Assembly (NCBI GenBank): GCA_037138335.1 | Contig: JBAXIO010000020.1 | Span: 1 to 64,000, forward strand | Direction: 5' to 3' | Length of the DNA: 64,000 nucleotides | Origin: CAIRDP01 sp037138335 | GTDB taxonomy: Bacteria; Bacteroidota; Bacteroidia; Bacteroidales; FEN-979 | In this document: piece after piece, positions 44,606-53,315 of the stretch | How the letters are laid out: the number at the start of each line of letters is the position of its first letter | Numbering within the stretch: position 1 is the stretch's first letter | Notes under the pieces: model-generated | The model's database searches: none | What the model was told of the DNA's origin: nothing | What the model saw: the letters and a program-made list of their open reading frames with translations, nothing else | Program-made: the position numbers and the translations under genes

Positions 44606-46687
44606 ATGATTAGGGATTTCCGCTCTTTCCTGCTTCCTTTGATGCTTTCGTTTGTCTTTGCGGGCATTTCTTTCCTCTCTGCGGGGAGCAACAGGAACGA
44701 TTCAGTAGCGACTGAGGTAAAAACGGAGTTCCACCCTGAAAACAGGACCCAGCAGGAATTGTTAAAGGTCTTTGCAAAAGGCAGGATCGAAAGGAAGAGG
44801 AATCCCGACCTGGCCATTAAGTATTACACCGACTTCTATGATAAATCGGTAAAAGCCGGTGAACCATACTATGCCGCTGCGGCATATTTTGAGATATGCA
44901 GGGTGTATATGGACCGCCAATTGTATTTTACGGCCATGGAATATTCCCTCAGGGCATACCAGATCCTTCTCGACAACAAGCTGGAATACAGGTCTAATTA
45001 TTTCATGATCGGCATAGGGAACTGTTATTTTCAGACAGGAAATTTTATGATAGCCGAGGGATATTTCAGGAAAGCCGAAACCCTGTTTATCAGCTGTAAG
45101 GATTATTTTGGTATAGCTGTTGCCGAAAATAATATCGGGCTGGTCAAACAAAAACTTAACCAGAAAGATTCGGCCTTATGGTATTTTCAGAAAGCCCTTG
45201 AGCAAAGGAGAAAGACCAACAACCTTGCAATTATAGGACATTCCTATTATTACATTGGTTCAGCAAACCTGGGTATGGGAAAGCTTGCCGAAGCACGGAA
45301 GTATTTTGAAATGTCTGTCCCGCTTCTTTACGTTTCGTCTGACAACATATTTTTAAGGCATGACTTCAGTACTACCATGGCGGATGTATATTTTGAGCTG
45401 GGTAAACTGAGCGACCTGGAAAACAAACATACGGAAGCACTTAAAAATTATTACAAAGCCATATCAATCTGCGATACCATCCTGGAGCAGTTAAAAATGC
45501 CTGACATATATATCGCGGCGGGTCAATCCTATTTAAGATCAGGCGACTACGGCCACGCCCTTGAATCATACAGAGAAGCCTTACGCATCGCCGATTCGGG
45601 GAACCTCCTGAATATGAAAAAGACCTGTTATGAAAACATGATGCAGGTATTTCTCCTGAACAACCGGAATGATTCAGTTGCATCATATCTTACAAGGTAC
45701 AGCGCTGTAACCAATACCCTTCAGGCGCAAATGATCGACAGCCGGTTCAATGAAATCCGTCTTGCGCTTAAGATCAGGGAGACTGAAAATGAGGCAAGGG
45801 AACTGAGGGTAAGGAACACCTATACCATTTCCTTTCTCATTACCATCGGGATACTTATGCTCCTGCTCATCTTGTTATCCCTGGCATACATCATTAAACA
45901 ACGAAAAAATGCAAAGGTTGCAATCGCAGAAATCAGGGCCCGGAAGAAAGCCGAAGAGGATCTTGAAAAGCTTAACCTTGAACTTAAAGAAATCAATTTA
46001 GGCAAGGACCGGTTCATCTCGATATTATCCCATGATCTGCGAAGCCCGTTTAACGCACTGATTGGTTTTGCTGATCTTCTTGTTGAAGAGACTGCGGATA
46101 AGAATATCCCTGAGATCAGGCATTATTCCAGGATGGTGCAGCAGATATCAAAGGGAACTTTTCAGTTGCTTGAAAACCTTCTTACCTGGTCGAGGTTGCA
46201 AATCGGGACCATGCCCTTTCAGCCTGTGAACCTTGAGCTTTATCGTGAAGTTTCGGCGGTTGTAAATGTAATGATGGCCATCGCCTCAAGGAAATCGATA
46301 CGCATACGCAACCTGGTATCTGCCGATGCCATCGTATTTGCCGACAGCATCATGCTCCAGGGGGTTATAAGGAACCTGATCTCAAACGCTGTGAAATTCA
46401 CGAACCCGGAAGGAAATATTGAAATCAGGAGTGAATTGAAAGACGGGTTCCAGGTAATCACGGTTTCTGACAACGGGATTGGTGTTTCAAAAGAAATTTC
46501 AGAAAAACTCTTCTCCGATACGGATGGCCTGGTTTCGACAAATGGTACAGATAATGAAAAAGGCCACGGTCTGGGGTTGCTGTTATGCCGTTACATGATC
46601 GAAAAAACGGGAGGTAAGATCTGGCTTAAAACTACATCCGAAAAAGGCAGCATATTTGCTTTTACCCTTCCCGCAGTGAACAGTTAA
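44606..46687 (+). CDS. TPR-containing sensor histidine kinase
   Basis: 693 aa. Signal/anchor at the N-terminus (to about residue 29), a periplasmic array of tetratricopeptide repeats (about 55-370), one transmembrane helix (about 406-431), a short coiled coil, then HisKA (H476 in SILSHDLRSPFNALIG) and HATPase_c with N box (RNLISNAVKF), G1 (DNGIGVS) and G2 (KGHGLGLLLC). A periplasmic TPR sensor fused to a kinase is a common Bacteroidota design. No response regulator is adjacent. The stop codon shares the tetranucleotide TTAA with the convergent phosphatase gene. Confidence 0.94.
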   Translation: MIRDFRSFLLPLMLSFVFAGISFLSAGSNRNDSVATEVKTEFHPENRTQQELLKVFAKGRIERKRNPDLAIKYYTDFYDKSVKAGEPYYAAAAYFEICRVYMDRQLYFTAMEYSLRAYQILLDNKLEYRSNYFMIGIGNCYFQTGNFMIAEGYFRKAETLFISCKDYFGIAVAENNIGLVKQKLNQKDSALWYFQKALEQRRKTNNLAIIGHSYYYIGSANLGMGKLAEARKYFEMSVPLLYVSSDNIFLRHDFSTTMADVYFELGKLSDLENKHTEALKNYYKAISICDTILEQLKMPDIYIAAGQSYLRSGDYGHALESYREALRIADSGNLLNMKKTCYENMMQVFLLNNRNDSVASYLTRYSAVTNTLQAQMIDSRFNEIRLALKIRETENEARELRVRNTYTISFLITIGILMLLLILLSLAYIIKQRKNAKVAIAEIRARKKAEEDLEKLNLELKEINLGKDRFISILSHDLRSPFNALIGFADLLVEETADKNIPEIRHYSRMVQQISKGTFQLLENLLTWSRLQIGTMPFQPVNLELYREVSAVVNVMMAIASRKSIRIRNLVSADAIVFADSIMLQGVIRNLISNAVKFTNPEGNIEIRSELKDGFQVITVSDNGIGVSKEISEKLFSDTDGLVSTNGTDNEKGHGLGLLLCRYMIEKTGGKIWLKTTSEKGSIFAFTLPAVNS

Positions 46688-47352
46688 AAATCACATTTCA
46701 CCTGCCAGAATTCTTTCGAATCAAGGTCCATCATGCTCAACAGGCAACGGTGTCCGGCACCCGTATCCATCATCCAGAGATTGGCCAGCCGGGTGGGTTT
46801 ATCCTGCATGATCAGCTGGGTGGGGGAATGACCTATAAAGATCTCGCTGAACTCCCCGAACACTTTTCCTTCCTCCTTGTACTCGATGGCAGCGCGGTAA
46901 AGCGAGCGGTCCCACAGCAGTGTAAGCCGGTCACTTTTCTGACTTTCGAAAGGCCTGAAACGGTCAAACCCTGCATGAACAAAAAGCCTGTTCTTCTGAT
47001 CAATATAAAACAACAGGGCGGTAGAATAAAAATCCAGATGGCGGGAACCCGCATCAGGATGTTTCACATAATCATTGATGGTAAACTGCCCTCCCTGGAA
47101 CAGCCAGTCGGGCGTTTTTTTTCCTGTCTTCAGGTATTCGATGCACCAGTAATCATGGTTCCCCTGAACACAGACAAGGTTCCTGACCTTCATTAATTCA
47201 TCAACAACTTTCACCGGTTCGGGCCCCCTGTCAACCAGGTCGCCAAGGCTTACCAGGAAGTCTTTTTCATAATCGAAACCGCTTTTGCGAAAAATTTCCG
47301 TAAGGGCCTTGTAATTCCCATGAATGTCGCCAATGACAAAAGATCGCGGCAT
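46684..47352 (-). CDS. PPP-family serine/threonine phosphatase-like metallophosphoesterase
   Basis: 222 aa. Dinuclear-metal phosphoesterase motifs in order: GDIHG (residues 8-12), GDLVDRG (about 37-43), GNHDYW (about 65-70), and later HAGFDRFRPF and FIGHSP. This matches bacterial PrpA/PrpB-like protein phosphatases and bis-nucleotide tetraphosphatases; the target is unknown. Start ATG at 47352, 11 bp after the Kelch gene stop on the same strand, so it may share its transcript. Confidence 0.9.
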   Translation of the reverse strand: MPRSFVIGDIHGNYKALTEIFRKSGFDYEKDFLVSLGDLVDRGPEPVKVVDELMKVRNLVCVQGNHDYWCIEYLKTGKKTPDWLFQGGQFTINDYVKHPDAGSRHLDFYSTALLFYIDQKNRLFVHAGFDRFRPFESQKSDRLTLLWDRSLYRAAIEYKEEGKVFGEFSEIFIGHSPTQLIMQDKPTRLANLWMMDTGAGHRCLLSMMDLDSKEFWQVKCDF

Positions 47353-47362
47353 CTGATGCGTT

Positions 47363-50300
47363 TTAGTTTTTAATTATTTTCTTTTTTACAATTCCTTCGG
47401 ATGACCGGATGGTAAGCAGAAAAATTCCCGGGGAAAGGCCTGAAAGGTCAACGACCCAACCGGATTCGCCCCGAGGGACTTTTTTTTCTGCTTCATACAA
47501 GCTAGCACCTAGTTCATTTATCATGCAAACCTTGAAGTCTTTTTCAATTGGATTTGTGAAATCAAGGAAGAGTTTCCCGTTTGTGGGATTTGGATGAATA
47601 TTAACTGTGAATGGCGGTTGATCATTGATCCCGACGGCCACCGCATGGATGATATTCGAAGTATCGGAGATGCAATTATCCATTGTGACAATGGTATAGT
47701 AGCTCCCGGAAAGTGAAACGTACAGACGGTCGAGGGTATCGCCGGGTAAAGGCTGGTTATTATAATGCCATTGATTCCCAAATGGTGCGTTCGAGAGCAG
47801 GGTATCGGTCTGGATCATTGAGATGACAGGCTGGGCCGGAACCGGGTTTAATTTGACATACAGGCTTGAAGAAGCCCCGTTCCCGCATGCATTGGTTCCG
47901 TATACCGTAATATTTCCGGATTGGGCATCGGGCAGATAAGTGACGTGGATGACATCGCTGTTTGAGCTGCCCTGGATCATCGCCCCGACAGGAAGGGTCC
48001 AGTAATACCCGCTGGCATCGCCAATGGGTGAAACGGAGTAGTCCTCCCAGAATGCAGGGGTGCAGAGCAGGGCGGGCCCTGCAATATTTGAAGGAGCCGA
48101 AGGCAGAGGCGTTGCAATTACAATGAGAGAGTCGGGAACAGCAGCCTCGCATCCCGATGCATCGGAATAGGTTACAGAGATGAAGCGGTTGCCGGCAGTA
48201 TTCCACCTTACAGTTACGGATGATGTGCCGGAGCCTGTAAGGATAGTGTCCCCTGGTGAAATGTTCCAGGTATAATTTTGTTGATTTGCCTCGGTGAAAT
48301 AGGCTTTAGGCCCTGAATTGATGCAAACGATGTTATTGCCGGAAATACTTGGGACAGGGCGTGGATTGACAGTGATGGTTTTAAAAGCCGGGAGCAGGGG
48401 GTTACAACCCATTAGGGAAGTGTAGGTGACACTAAGTGTTCCCGTTCCGGTGTTACCCCAGCTTACAGTGACAGAATCGGAAGTATGGCCCGAAATGATA
48501 GTCCCCCCGGGGGAGACAGTCCAGAGGTAATTACTCATACCGCTCTCAGTTGAATAGATCTCCCCGCTTGAATTTTCACAAGCGGAGGAATTCCCTGAGA
48601 TGGAAGGAACGGGCAGGGGGAATACAATAACATTGAACACGGAAGGAGAGGCAGCGGTGCAGTTGTTTGCATTCAGGTAATTCACCGAAACAGTGCGCGG
48701 CCCGGAACCGGTCCAGGTCACATGAATGGTATTGGTTCCGGTGCCCGAAACATTGCTTCCCCCGGGGGATATAACCCATGAATAGTTATGCATGCCACTT
48801 TCGGTTGAATATGTACCTGTTTCATTCAAACACAGGCTGCCGGGTCCTGTAATGGAAGGGACGGGCAAAGGATTGATGGTAATGTTTTTAACTGCCGGGG
48901 ACAGGGCGAAACATCCGAAGGAATTGGCATAATTGACAGTAATAAACTGTACCCCGGCCGAATCCCAGCGAATAGTGGCAGAGGCAGTTCCCGGTGGGGA
49001 GAGAATGGTTCCCCCTGATGAGATGTTCCATTGGTAACCAGCCATCCCCGGTTGGGTTGAATATACATTTCCCGTTGTCCCCGCACATAATAAAGATGGT
49101 CCCGTGATGGAAGGAGTGGGTAAGGGATTAACAGTCACAAGTACGCTGTTGGTATTTGTGCATCCTGTGGCAGTGATCGTTTCAGTTAAAGTATAAATGG
49201 TTGTTACCAGGGGTGTAACTATTGGATTTGCAAGGTTGGAAGTAAAAACACCAGGGAAAGAGGACCAGCTATATGTATTCCCGGCAACGGGGGCAGCCCC
49301 AAGCTGTGTTGTTGCATTCAGGCAAACAGCCCTGTTTGCACCTGCAATAGCAGCAGGCCGGGAATTAACAATTACTAATACACTATTGCTGTTTGTACAA
49401 CCTGTAACATTGATGGTTTCAGTTAGTGTATACCTGGTTGTTACCAGGGGTGTAACTATCGGATTTGCCAGATTGGAAGTGAACACACCGGGGAAAGAAG
49501 TCCAATGGTATGTGTTTCCGGGAACCGGGTCAGTCCCCAAAGGTATGCTGGAATTAAGACATATGGAAATATCCGGACCGGTGTATGCCGATGGCGAAGG
49601 ATTAACTGATACAAAGACAGGGGTTCTTGAACTGCCGGCAAAACAGACACTGTCCTGAACAAAGAACATTGTGTTTCCGAAAAGCACAGGTGTCGTGAAA
49701 TTCTGTCCGCCTCCAAGCCAGCTGCCTCCTGACGGAGAATCATACCAGCCCAGGATTCCGCTGCCGCTTGCGCTGAGCATTGTGCTATGTCCTGCACATA
49801 TCGTCAGATTTGAAACCGGTGTAGTATTGACCGGAACGGAAGGCACAGCACAGGGAGTGTATTCCCAAAAATCCTTTAATAGCTCAGAATCCGTGCCGGT
49901 TCCCACATAACCCTTATTTCCAATACTGAAACCAACTGCATTGTTCCTTGCTGTTCCTCCGAGATCAGCAATTTTTATCCAGGTATTTGCCGAAGGAACA
50001 TATTCCCAAAAATCTTTGGTATTTCCACTGTTATCATTTCCTGTACCGATGAACCCGTTGGCTCCGATGCTAAAACCAACAGCGCAATACCTCGCCGATC
50101 CGCTAAAATCAGCTTTTTGTGACCATGTATCAGCTAAAGGATCATATTCCCAAAAGTCGTTCAGTAAACCACTTCCGCTATTACCCGTCCCTAAATATCC
50201 TTTGGCCCCTATACTGAACCCGACCGCATTATATCTCCCGGCGCCCCCGAAATCAGCTTTTTGCACCCAGGTATTTACTGAGGGATCATACTCCCAAAAA

Positions 50301-51673
50301 TCTTTTAACGAATTACCGTTAAAACCCAAACCTAAATATCCTTTGGCCCCAATGCTAAGTCCGACTGCATTATACCTTATGCTTCCTCCGAAATCTGCTT
50401 TTTGGGTCCATACGTCTGTCAAAGGATCATATTCCCAAAAGTCATTCGTATTGTTGAAATTATTATCAAAACCTGTCCCGATAAACACTCTACTTCCAAT
50501 GCTAAATCCGGCTGCGTTTGCTCTTTCTGTCCCCCCGAAATCAGCTTTTTGTGACCATGTATTTGTGAGAGGATCAAATTCCCAGAAATCATTTGTGAAA
50601 GGTCCATAACCCTGATATCCGGTTCCGACATATCCTTTAGTGCCGCACTTTAAACCAACCGCTGAAGATCTTTTATAGGAATTGAAACCGGCTTTTTGGG
50701 TCCAGGCATCAGTTGAAGGATCATATTCCCAGACATCTTTCGTTTTATAAAAATATTCACCACTTCCCAGGAATCCCCTGGTCCCGATACTAAAGCCAAA
50801 AGCACTGTATCTTGCCAATCCCCCAACATCTGATTTTTGAGTCCAGGAATTTGTGGAAGGATCGAATTCCCAGAAATCTTTTGTTGCTGCAAACAAAGTA
50901 TTTATACCTGTTCCAATATAAACTTTGCTGCTTATGGCAAAACCAGCCACATTGGCTCTCGCACTTCCGCCGAAATCAGCTTTTTGCGTCCAGTTATCAG
51001 CCAAAGGATCATATTCCCAAAAGTCGCGTGAAAAACTACTGCCGTTATATCCTGTTCCCACATATCCCTTTCCCCCGGAACTGATACCGATTGAATATAT
51101 TCTCGCAGTTCCCGCGAAATCAGCTTTTTGCATCCAGGTATCAGCCGAAGGATCATATTCCCAAAAGTCGCTGAGAATAACAGTTCCATCATAACCCGTT
51201 CCGACATATCCTTTAGACCCGATAGAAAAACCAACAGCACCCGATCTTGCCGTTCCCCCGAAATCGGCCATTTGAGTCCAGGTATTGGAGGATGGATCAT
51301 ATTCCCAGAAGTCGCGAAAAAAAGTACTTCCGTCATAACCGGTTCCTAAGTACCCTTTATTTCCGATACTAAAACCAAGGGCGTTTGATCTTGCCGCTCC
51401 CCCGAAATCAGCTTTTTGTGTCCATGTATCTGAGGAAGGATCGTATTCCCAGAAATTTTTTGTACCGTAACTTATGAGATCATTGCCGGTTCCCAGGTAA
51501 CCTTTTGTACCTATACTGAAGCTAACGGCATTGGATGTTGGACTGGGTATGCCTGAACTGTTCAGCCCTAGGTCATGTTTTTGGACCCATGAATTGGGAG
51601 CCTGGGAACAGGTAGAAGTATGAACCAAGATAAAGAAAGCCAGGAAAATAAAAGGAACATATAACTTATTCAT
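47363..51673 (-). CDS. T9SS-exported Kelch-repeat and Ig-like surface protein
   Basis: 1436 aa. Signal peptide about 1-23. Residues about 25-610 contain 11 full Kelch-type blades of about 48 residues (each with FWEYDP...TWTQKADFGG.AR...GFSIG.KGYLGTG) plus partial units at both ends, enough for nearly two six-bladed propellers. From about 620 there are PKD/Ig-like beta-sandwich units with polycystine motifs (SICLNSSIPLG, AVCLNATTQLG); two consecutive units are near-duplicates. The C-terminus is a Por-type sorting domain (IHPNPTNGKLFLDF ... GIFLLTIRSSEGIVKKK). Likely a large surface adhesin or carbohydrate-binding protein; no catalytic residues identified. Confidence 0.9.
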   Translation of the reverse strand: MNKLYVPFIFLAFFILVHTSTCSQAPNSWVQKHDLGLNSSGIPSPTSNAVSFSIGTKGYLGTGNDLISYGTKNFWEYDPSSDTWTQKADFGGAARSNALGFSIGNKGYLGTGYDGSTFFRDFWEYDPSSNTWTQMADFGGTARSGAVGFSIGSKGYVGTGYDGTVILSDFWEYDPSADTWMQKADFAGTARIYSIGISSGGKGYVGTGYNGSSFSRDFWEYDPLADNWTQKADFGGSARANVAGFAISSKVYIGTGINTLFAATKDFWEFDPSTNSWTQKSDVGGLARYSAFGFSIGTRGFLGSGEYFYKTKDVWEYDPSTDAWTQKAGFNSYKRSSAVGLKCGTKGYVGTGYQGYGPFTNDFWEFDPLTNTWSQKADFGGTERANAAGFSIGSRVFIGTGFDNNFNNTNDFWEYDPLTDVWTQKADFGGSIRYNAVGLSIGAKGYLGLGFNGNSLKDFWEYDPSVNTWVQKADFGGAGRYNAVGFSIGAKGYLGTGNSGSGLLNDFWEYDPLADTWSQKADFSGSARYCAVGFSIGANGFIGTGNDNSGNTKDFWEYVPSANTWIKIADLGGTARNNAVGFSIGNKGYVGTGTDSELLKDFWEYTPCAVPSVPVNTTPVSNLTICAGHSTMLSASGSGILGWYDSPSGGSWLGGGQNFTTPVLFGNTMFFVQDSVCFAGSSRTPVFVSVNPSPSAYTGPDISICLNSSIPLGTDPVPGNTYHWTSFPGVFTSNLANPIVTPLVTTRYTLTETINVTGCTNSNSVLVIVNSRPAAIAGANRAVCLNATTQLGAAPVAGNTYSWSSFPGVFTSNLANPIVTPLVTTIYTLTETITATGCTNTNSVLVTVNPLPTPSITGPSLLCAGTTGNVYSTQPGMAGYQWNISSGGTILSPPGTASATIRWDSAGVQFITVNYANSFGCFALSPAVKNITINPLPVPSITGPGSLCLNETGTYSTESGMHNYSWVISPGGSNVSGTGTNTIHVTWTGSGPRTVSVNYLNANNCTAASPSVFNVIVFPLPVPSISGNSSACENSSGEIYSTESGMSNYLWTVSPGGTIISGHTSDSVTVSWGNTGTGTLSVTYTSLMGCNPLLPAFKTITVNPRPVPSISGNNIVCINSGPKAYFTEANQQNYTWNISPGDTILTGSGTSSVTVRWNTAGNRFISVTYSDASGCEAAVPDSLIVIATPLPSAPSNIAGPALLCTPAFWEDYSVSPIGDASGYYWTLPVGAMIQGSSNSDVIHVTYLPDAQSGNITVYGTNACGNGASSSLYVKLNPVPAQPVISMIQTDTLLSNAPFGNQWHYNNQPLPGDTLDRLYVSLSGSYYTIVTMDNCISDTSNIIHAVAVGINDQPPFTVNIHPNPTNGKLFLDFTNPIEKDFKVCMINELGASLYEAEKKVPRGESGWVVDLSGLSPGIFLLTIRSSEGIVKKKIIKN
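49080..49560 (-). repeat. Duplicated 237-bp Ig-like unit within the Kelch protein gene
   Basis: Near-identical segments begin at 49199 and 49436 on the plus strand (GGTTGTTACCAG at both), a spacing of 237 bp or 79 codons. Protein level: SFPGVFTSNLANPIVTPLVT occurs twice. A recent internal duplication. Outer limits approximate. Confidence 0.8.
49855..51590 (-). repeat. Kelch-blade coding repeats, period about 144 bp
   Basis: Eleven complete and about two partial blades in tandem. The plus strand shows recurring words such as ATCATATTCCCAAAA and AAATCAGCTTTTTG at every blade. High identity suggests recent expansion. Confidence 0.85.
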
Positions 51674-51690
51674 AAGGAATGTTTTTTGTG

Positions 51691-52044
51691 TTACAGTACT
51701 TTTAGTTTCTTCATTTCTTCAATTGTAATACTTGGCGGCATTTCTCCCTTTTTAATTTTATCAATCACAAGTTTGGCTATTTTTTCCGCATCGGCTTTTG
51801 TTTTAAAGCCTTCGTTTCCGGGCAGCCCGGGGATGCTGGACTGATGGATAAACAACTTTTTATCCATATAAATATCGTAACACCAGGTTTTATTTTCTGC
51901 CGGAATAATGGTGTAGGTATAATTTGCACTTTTCTGTGTTTTTCCATCCGGGAATTTTGCCGATCCCTTTTGCTGGTCTGGATTTGACAGGGAGTTCAAA
52001 GAAAATGCCAGGAATAGGAAAAAGAAAGACAGAACGGATCTCAT
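51691..52044 (-). CDS. Small secreted DUF4907 protein
   Basis: 117 aa. Signal peptide about 1-20. The mature part has the DUF4907 hallmarks: YDIYMDKKLFIHQSSIPGLP, then GFKTKADAEKIAKLVIDKI and a C-terminal MPPSITIEEMKKL. The family is uncharacterised and found in Bacteroidota. It lies 17 bp upstream of the Kelch gene on the same strand, so the pair is probably an operon. Confidence 0.85.
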   Translation of the reverse strand: MRSVLSFFFLFLAFSLNSLSNPDQQKGSAKFPDGKTQKSANYTYTIIPAENKTWCYDIYMDKKLFIHQSSIPGLPGNEGFKTKADAEKIAKLVIDKIKKGEMPPSITIEEMKKLKVL

Positions 52045-52198
52045 GATTCAGATTCTTTTATTCAAAATACGATTTGAAACAAACTTAAATATACAAAATG
52101 CCCGGATACGACTGATCTTGTATTATTTATCAAATTGTTATTAACCGGATCTGAAAAAGATAGGGTTTGGCCGGGGTTGGTAATAAATTCCGGGAGGG

Positions 52199-52233
52199 AA
52201 AAAAAGAAGGTCAAGATGTAAAATATCCTGACC
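52199..52233 (-). terminator. Rho-independent terminator of tRNA-Val
   Basis: On the minus strand GGTCAGGAT pairs with ATCTTGACC (9 bp, one G-U) around a seven-base loop; a T-rich tract follows (TTCTTTTTTT). It lies 7 bp after the tRNA 3' end. Confidence 0.8.
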
Positions 52234-52240
52234 CTGCTTG

Positions 52241-52315
52241 TGGGATGTACTGGATTCGAACCAGTGACCTCGCGCGTGTGAGGCGCGCGCTCTGAACCGG
52301 CTGAGCTAACATCCC
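52241..52315 (-). tRNA. tRNA-Val (anticodon CAC)
   Basis: 75 nt. Acceptor GGGATGT pairs perfectly with ACATCCC; discriminator A; D arm GCTC/GAGC; anticodon stem CGCGC/GCGCG with loop CTCACAC giving anticodon CAC; T arm ACTGG/CCAGT with loop TTCGAAT. CCA is not encoded. It has its own -7 box and terminator, so it is a single-gene transcription unit. Confidence 0.95.
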
Positions 52316-52325
52316 GGGGCTTTAA

Positions 52326-52334
52326 GCAAAGGTA
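52326..52334 (-). promoter_or_regulatory. -7 box TACCTTTGC for tRNA-Val
   Basis: Minus-strand exact 9-mer, 10 bp before the mature tRNA 5' end, giving a leader of only a few bases. Confidence 0.65.
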
Positions 52335-52380
52335 ATATTTTTTTCTTTGTAACATCTGAATTGCAAGGACAGGAATGGGC

Positions 52381-53199
52381 TTATGATATAAACCCAATTC
52401 TGTCATCCTCTTCGAGAGGTTCGATCTTTTCGAAGTTCTTCCACCTGAAATTAACCCTTCGTCCGTGCTCATCCCAGGAATAAACATTGTCGAACATCCT
52501 GCCGAACCTGAATTTGGAGGAATCATAATACACAGCATGGGCTACCTGTTCACCGGTGCTGATATCATTCCCTATGAATGCATATTTCACATGTAAAAGG
52601 ATCTTCCCGTTGATTGAATCTATAAGTGCTTGCCTTAAATTGGAAGTTTCGGGTTCATCCAGGAAAATATCATAGTATAAAATACTTTCCATGTCGGCCA
52701 TTTCTTCTTCATGCCTGAAGATCCTTATCCTTGAGTTGTTCTCAACAATCCATGCTTCAAACTTGCCTTTCATGTCGATGAGGGTCCTGCCTTTATTCCC
52801 AAGCCGTATTGACAGGAACCACTTGTCCTTGCGAAGGCGGATATAAACAAAACGGGTGGTGAAAATATCATCCCTCCTCCTGATCACAAAATAAACCAGG
52901 AAGCCCGAGAAGATCGAAGTAAAAAACAGGGAAGAAAAAGCTTCGGTCATAAGGATATACCTGCCGGAGGCAGTCAACGGGTAAATGTCGCCATATCCAA
53001 TCGTATGAAATGAAACAATACTGAAGTAAATGGCTTTTTGAAAATCAATTGGCTCGTATACCCTCTGGATAGGCCTGTAGAAACCAATACTTCCGGTCTG
53101 GTAATACAAAATGGCAAACATGAAAATCAGGAAGGTATAAATCCCTATGGTAATAAGAAGGAACTTTATGATCTCACGGGTTTTGGCAGTGAATTGCAT
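52381..53199 (-). CDS. Kir-like potassium channel
   Basis: 272 aa. Transmembrane helix 1 at about 11-33, pore helix and selectivity filter TIGYGD at 66-71, helix 2 at about 83-107, then a cytoplasmic beta-rich domain from about 115 (FVYIRLRKDKWFLSIRLGNK; ILLHVKYAFIGNDISTGEQV) resembling the inward-rectifier (KirBac) C-terminal domain. It would pass K+ across the inner membrane. Divergent from fusA, upstream of tRNA-Val. Confidence 0.92.
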   Translation of the reverse strand: MQFTAKTREIIKFLLITIGIYTFLIFMFAILYYQTGSIGFYRPIQRVYEPIDFQKAIYFSIVSFHTIGYGDIYPLTASGRYILMTEAFSSLFFTSIFSGFLVYFVIRRRDDIFTTRFVYIRLRKDKWFLSIRLGNKGRTLIDMKGKFEAWIVENNSRIRIFRHEEEMADMESILYYDIFLDEPETSNLRQALIDSINGKILLHVKYAFIGNDISTGEQVAHAVYYDSSKFRFGRMFDNVYSWDEHGRRVNFRWKNFEKIEPLEEDDRIGFIS

Positions 53200-53218
53200 G
53201 AGGAACGGATAGGCAAGT

Positions 53219-53226
53219 CAAATATA
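53219..53226 (-). promoter_or_regulatory. -7 box TATATTTG for the potassium channel gene
   Basis: Minus-strand match to TAnnTTTG, 19 bp before the ATG at 53199. Confidence 0.45.
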
Positions 53227-53289
53227 CAATTTTTCACCCGGTCCCCAACCTCATTATTCATTGATTTCCCGACATGTTCAAAAAATTCG

Positions 53290-53298
53290 TACCTTTGC
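53290..53298 (+). promoter_or_regulatory. -7 box TACCTTTGC for fusA
   Basis: Plus-strand exact 9-mer, 17 bp before the ATG at 53316. It excludes the longer open frame beginning at 53274. Confidence 0.65.
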
Positions 53299-53315
53299 AC
53301 CCCAATTTGAAAATC

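Noticed and set aside
49855..51590. Kelch DNA repeats as satellite or CRISPR
   Set aside because: They encode a continuous Kelch frame; no spacers and no cas genes.
52062..52538. 158-aa open frame on the minus strand
   Set aside because: It runs straight through tRNA-Val and into the channel gene; no family or start signal.
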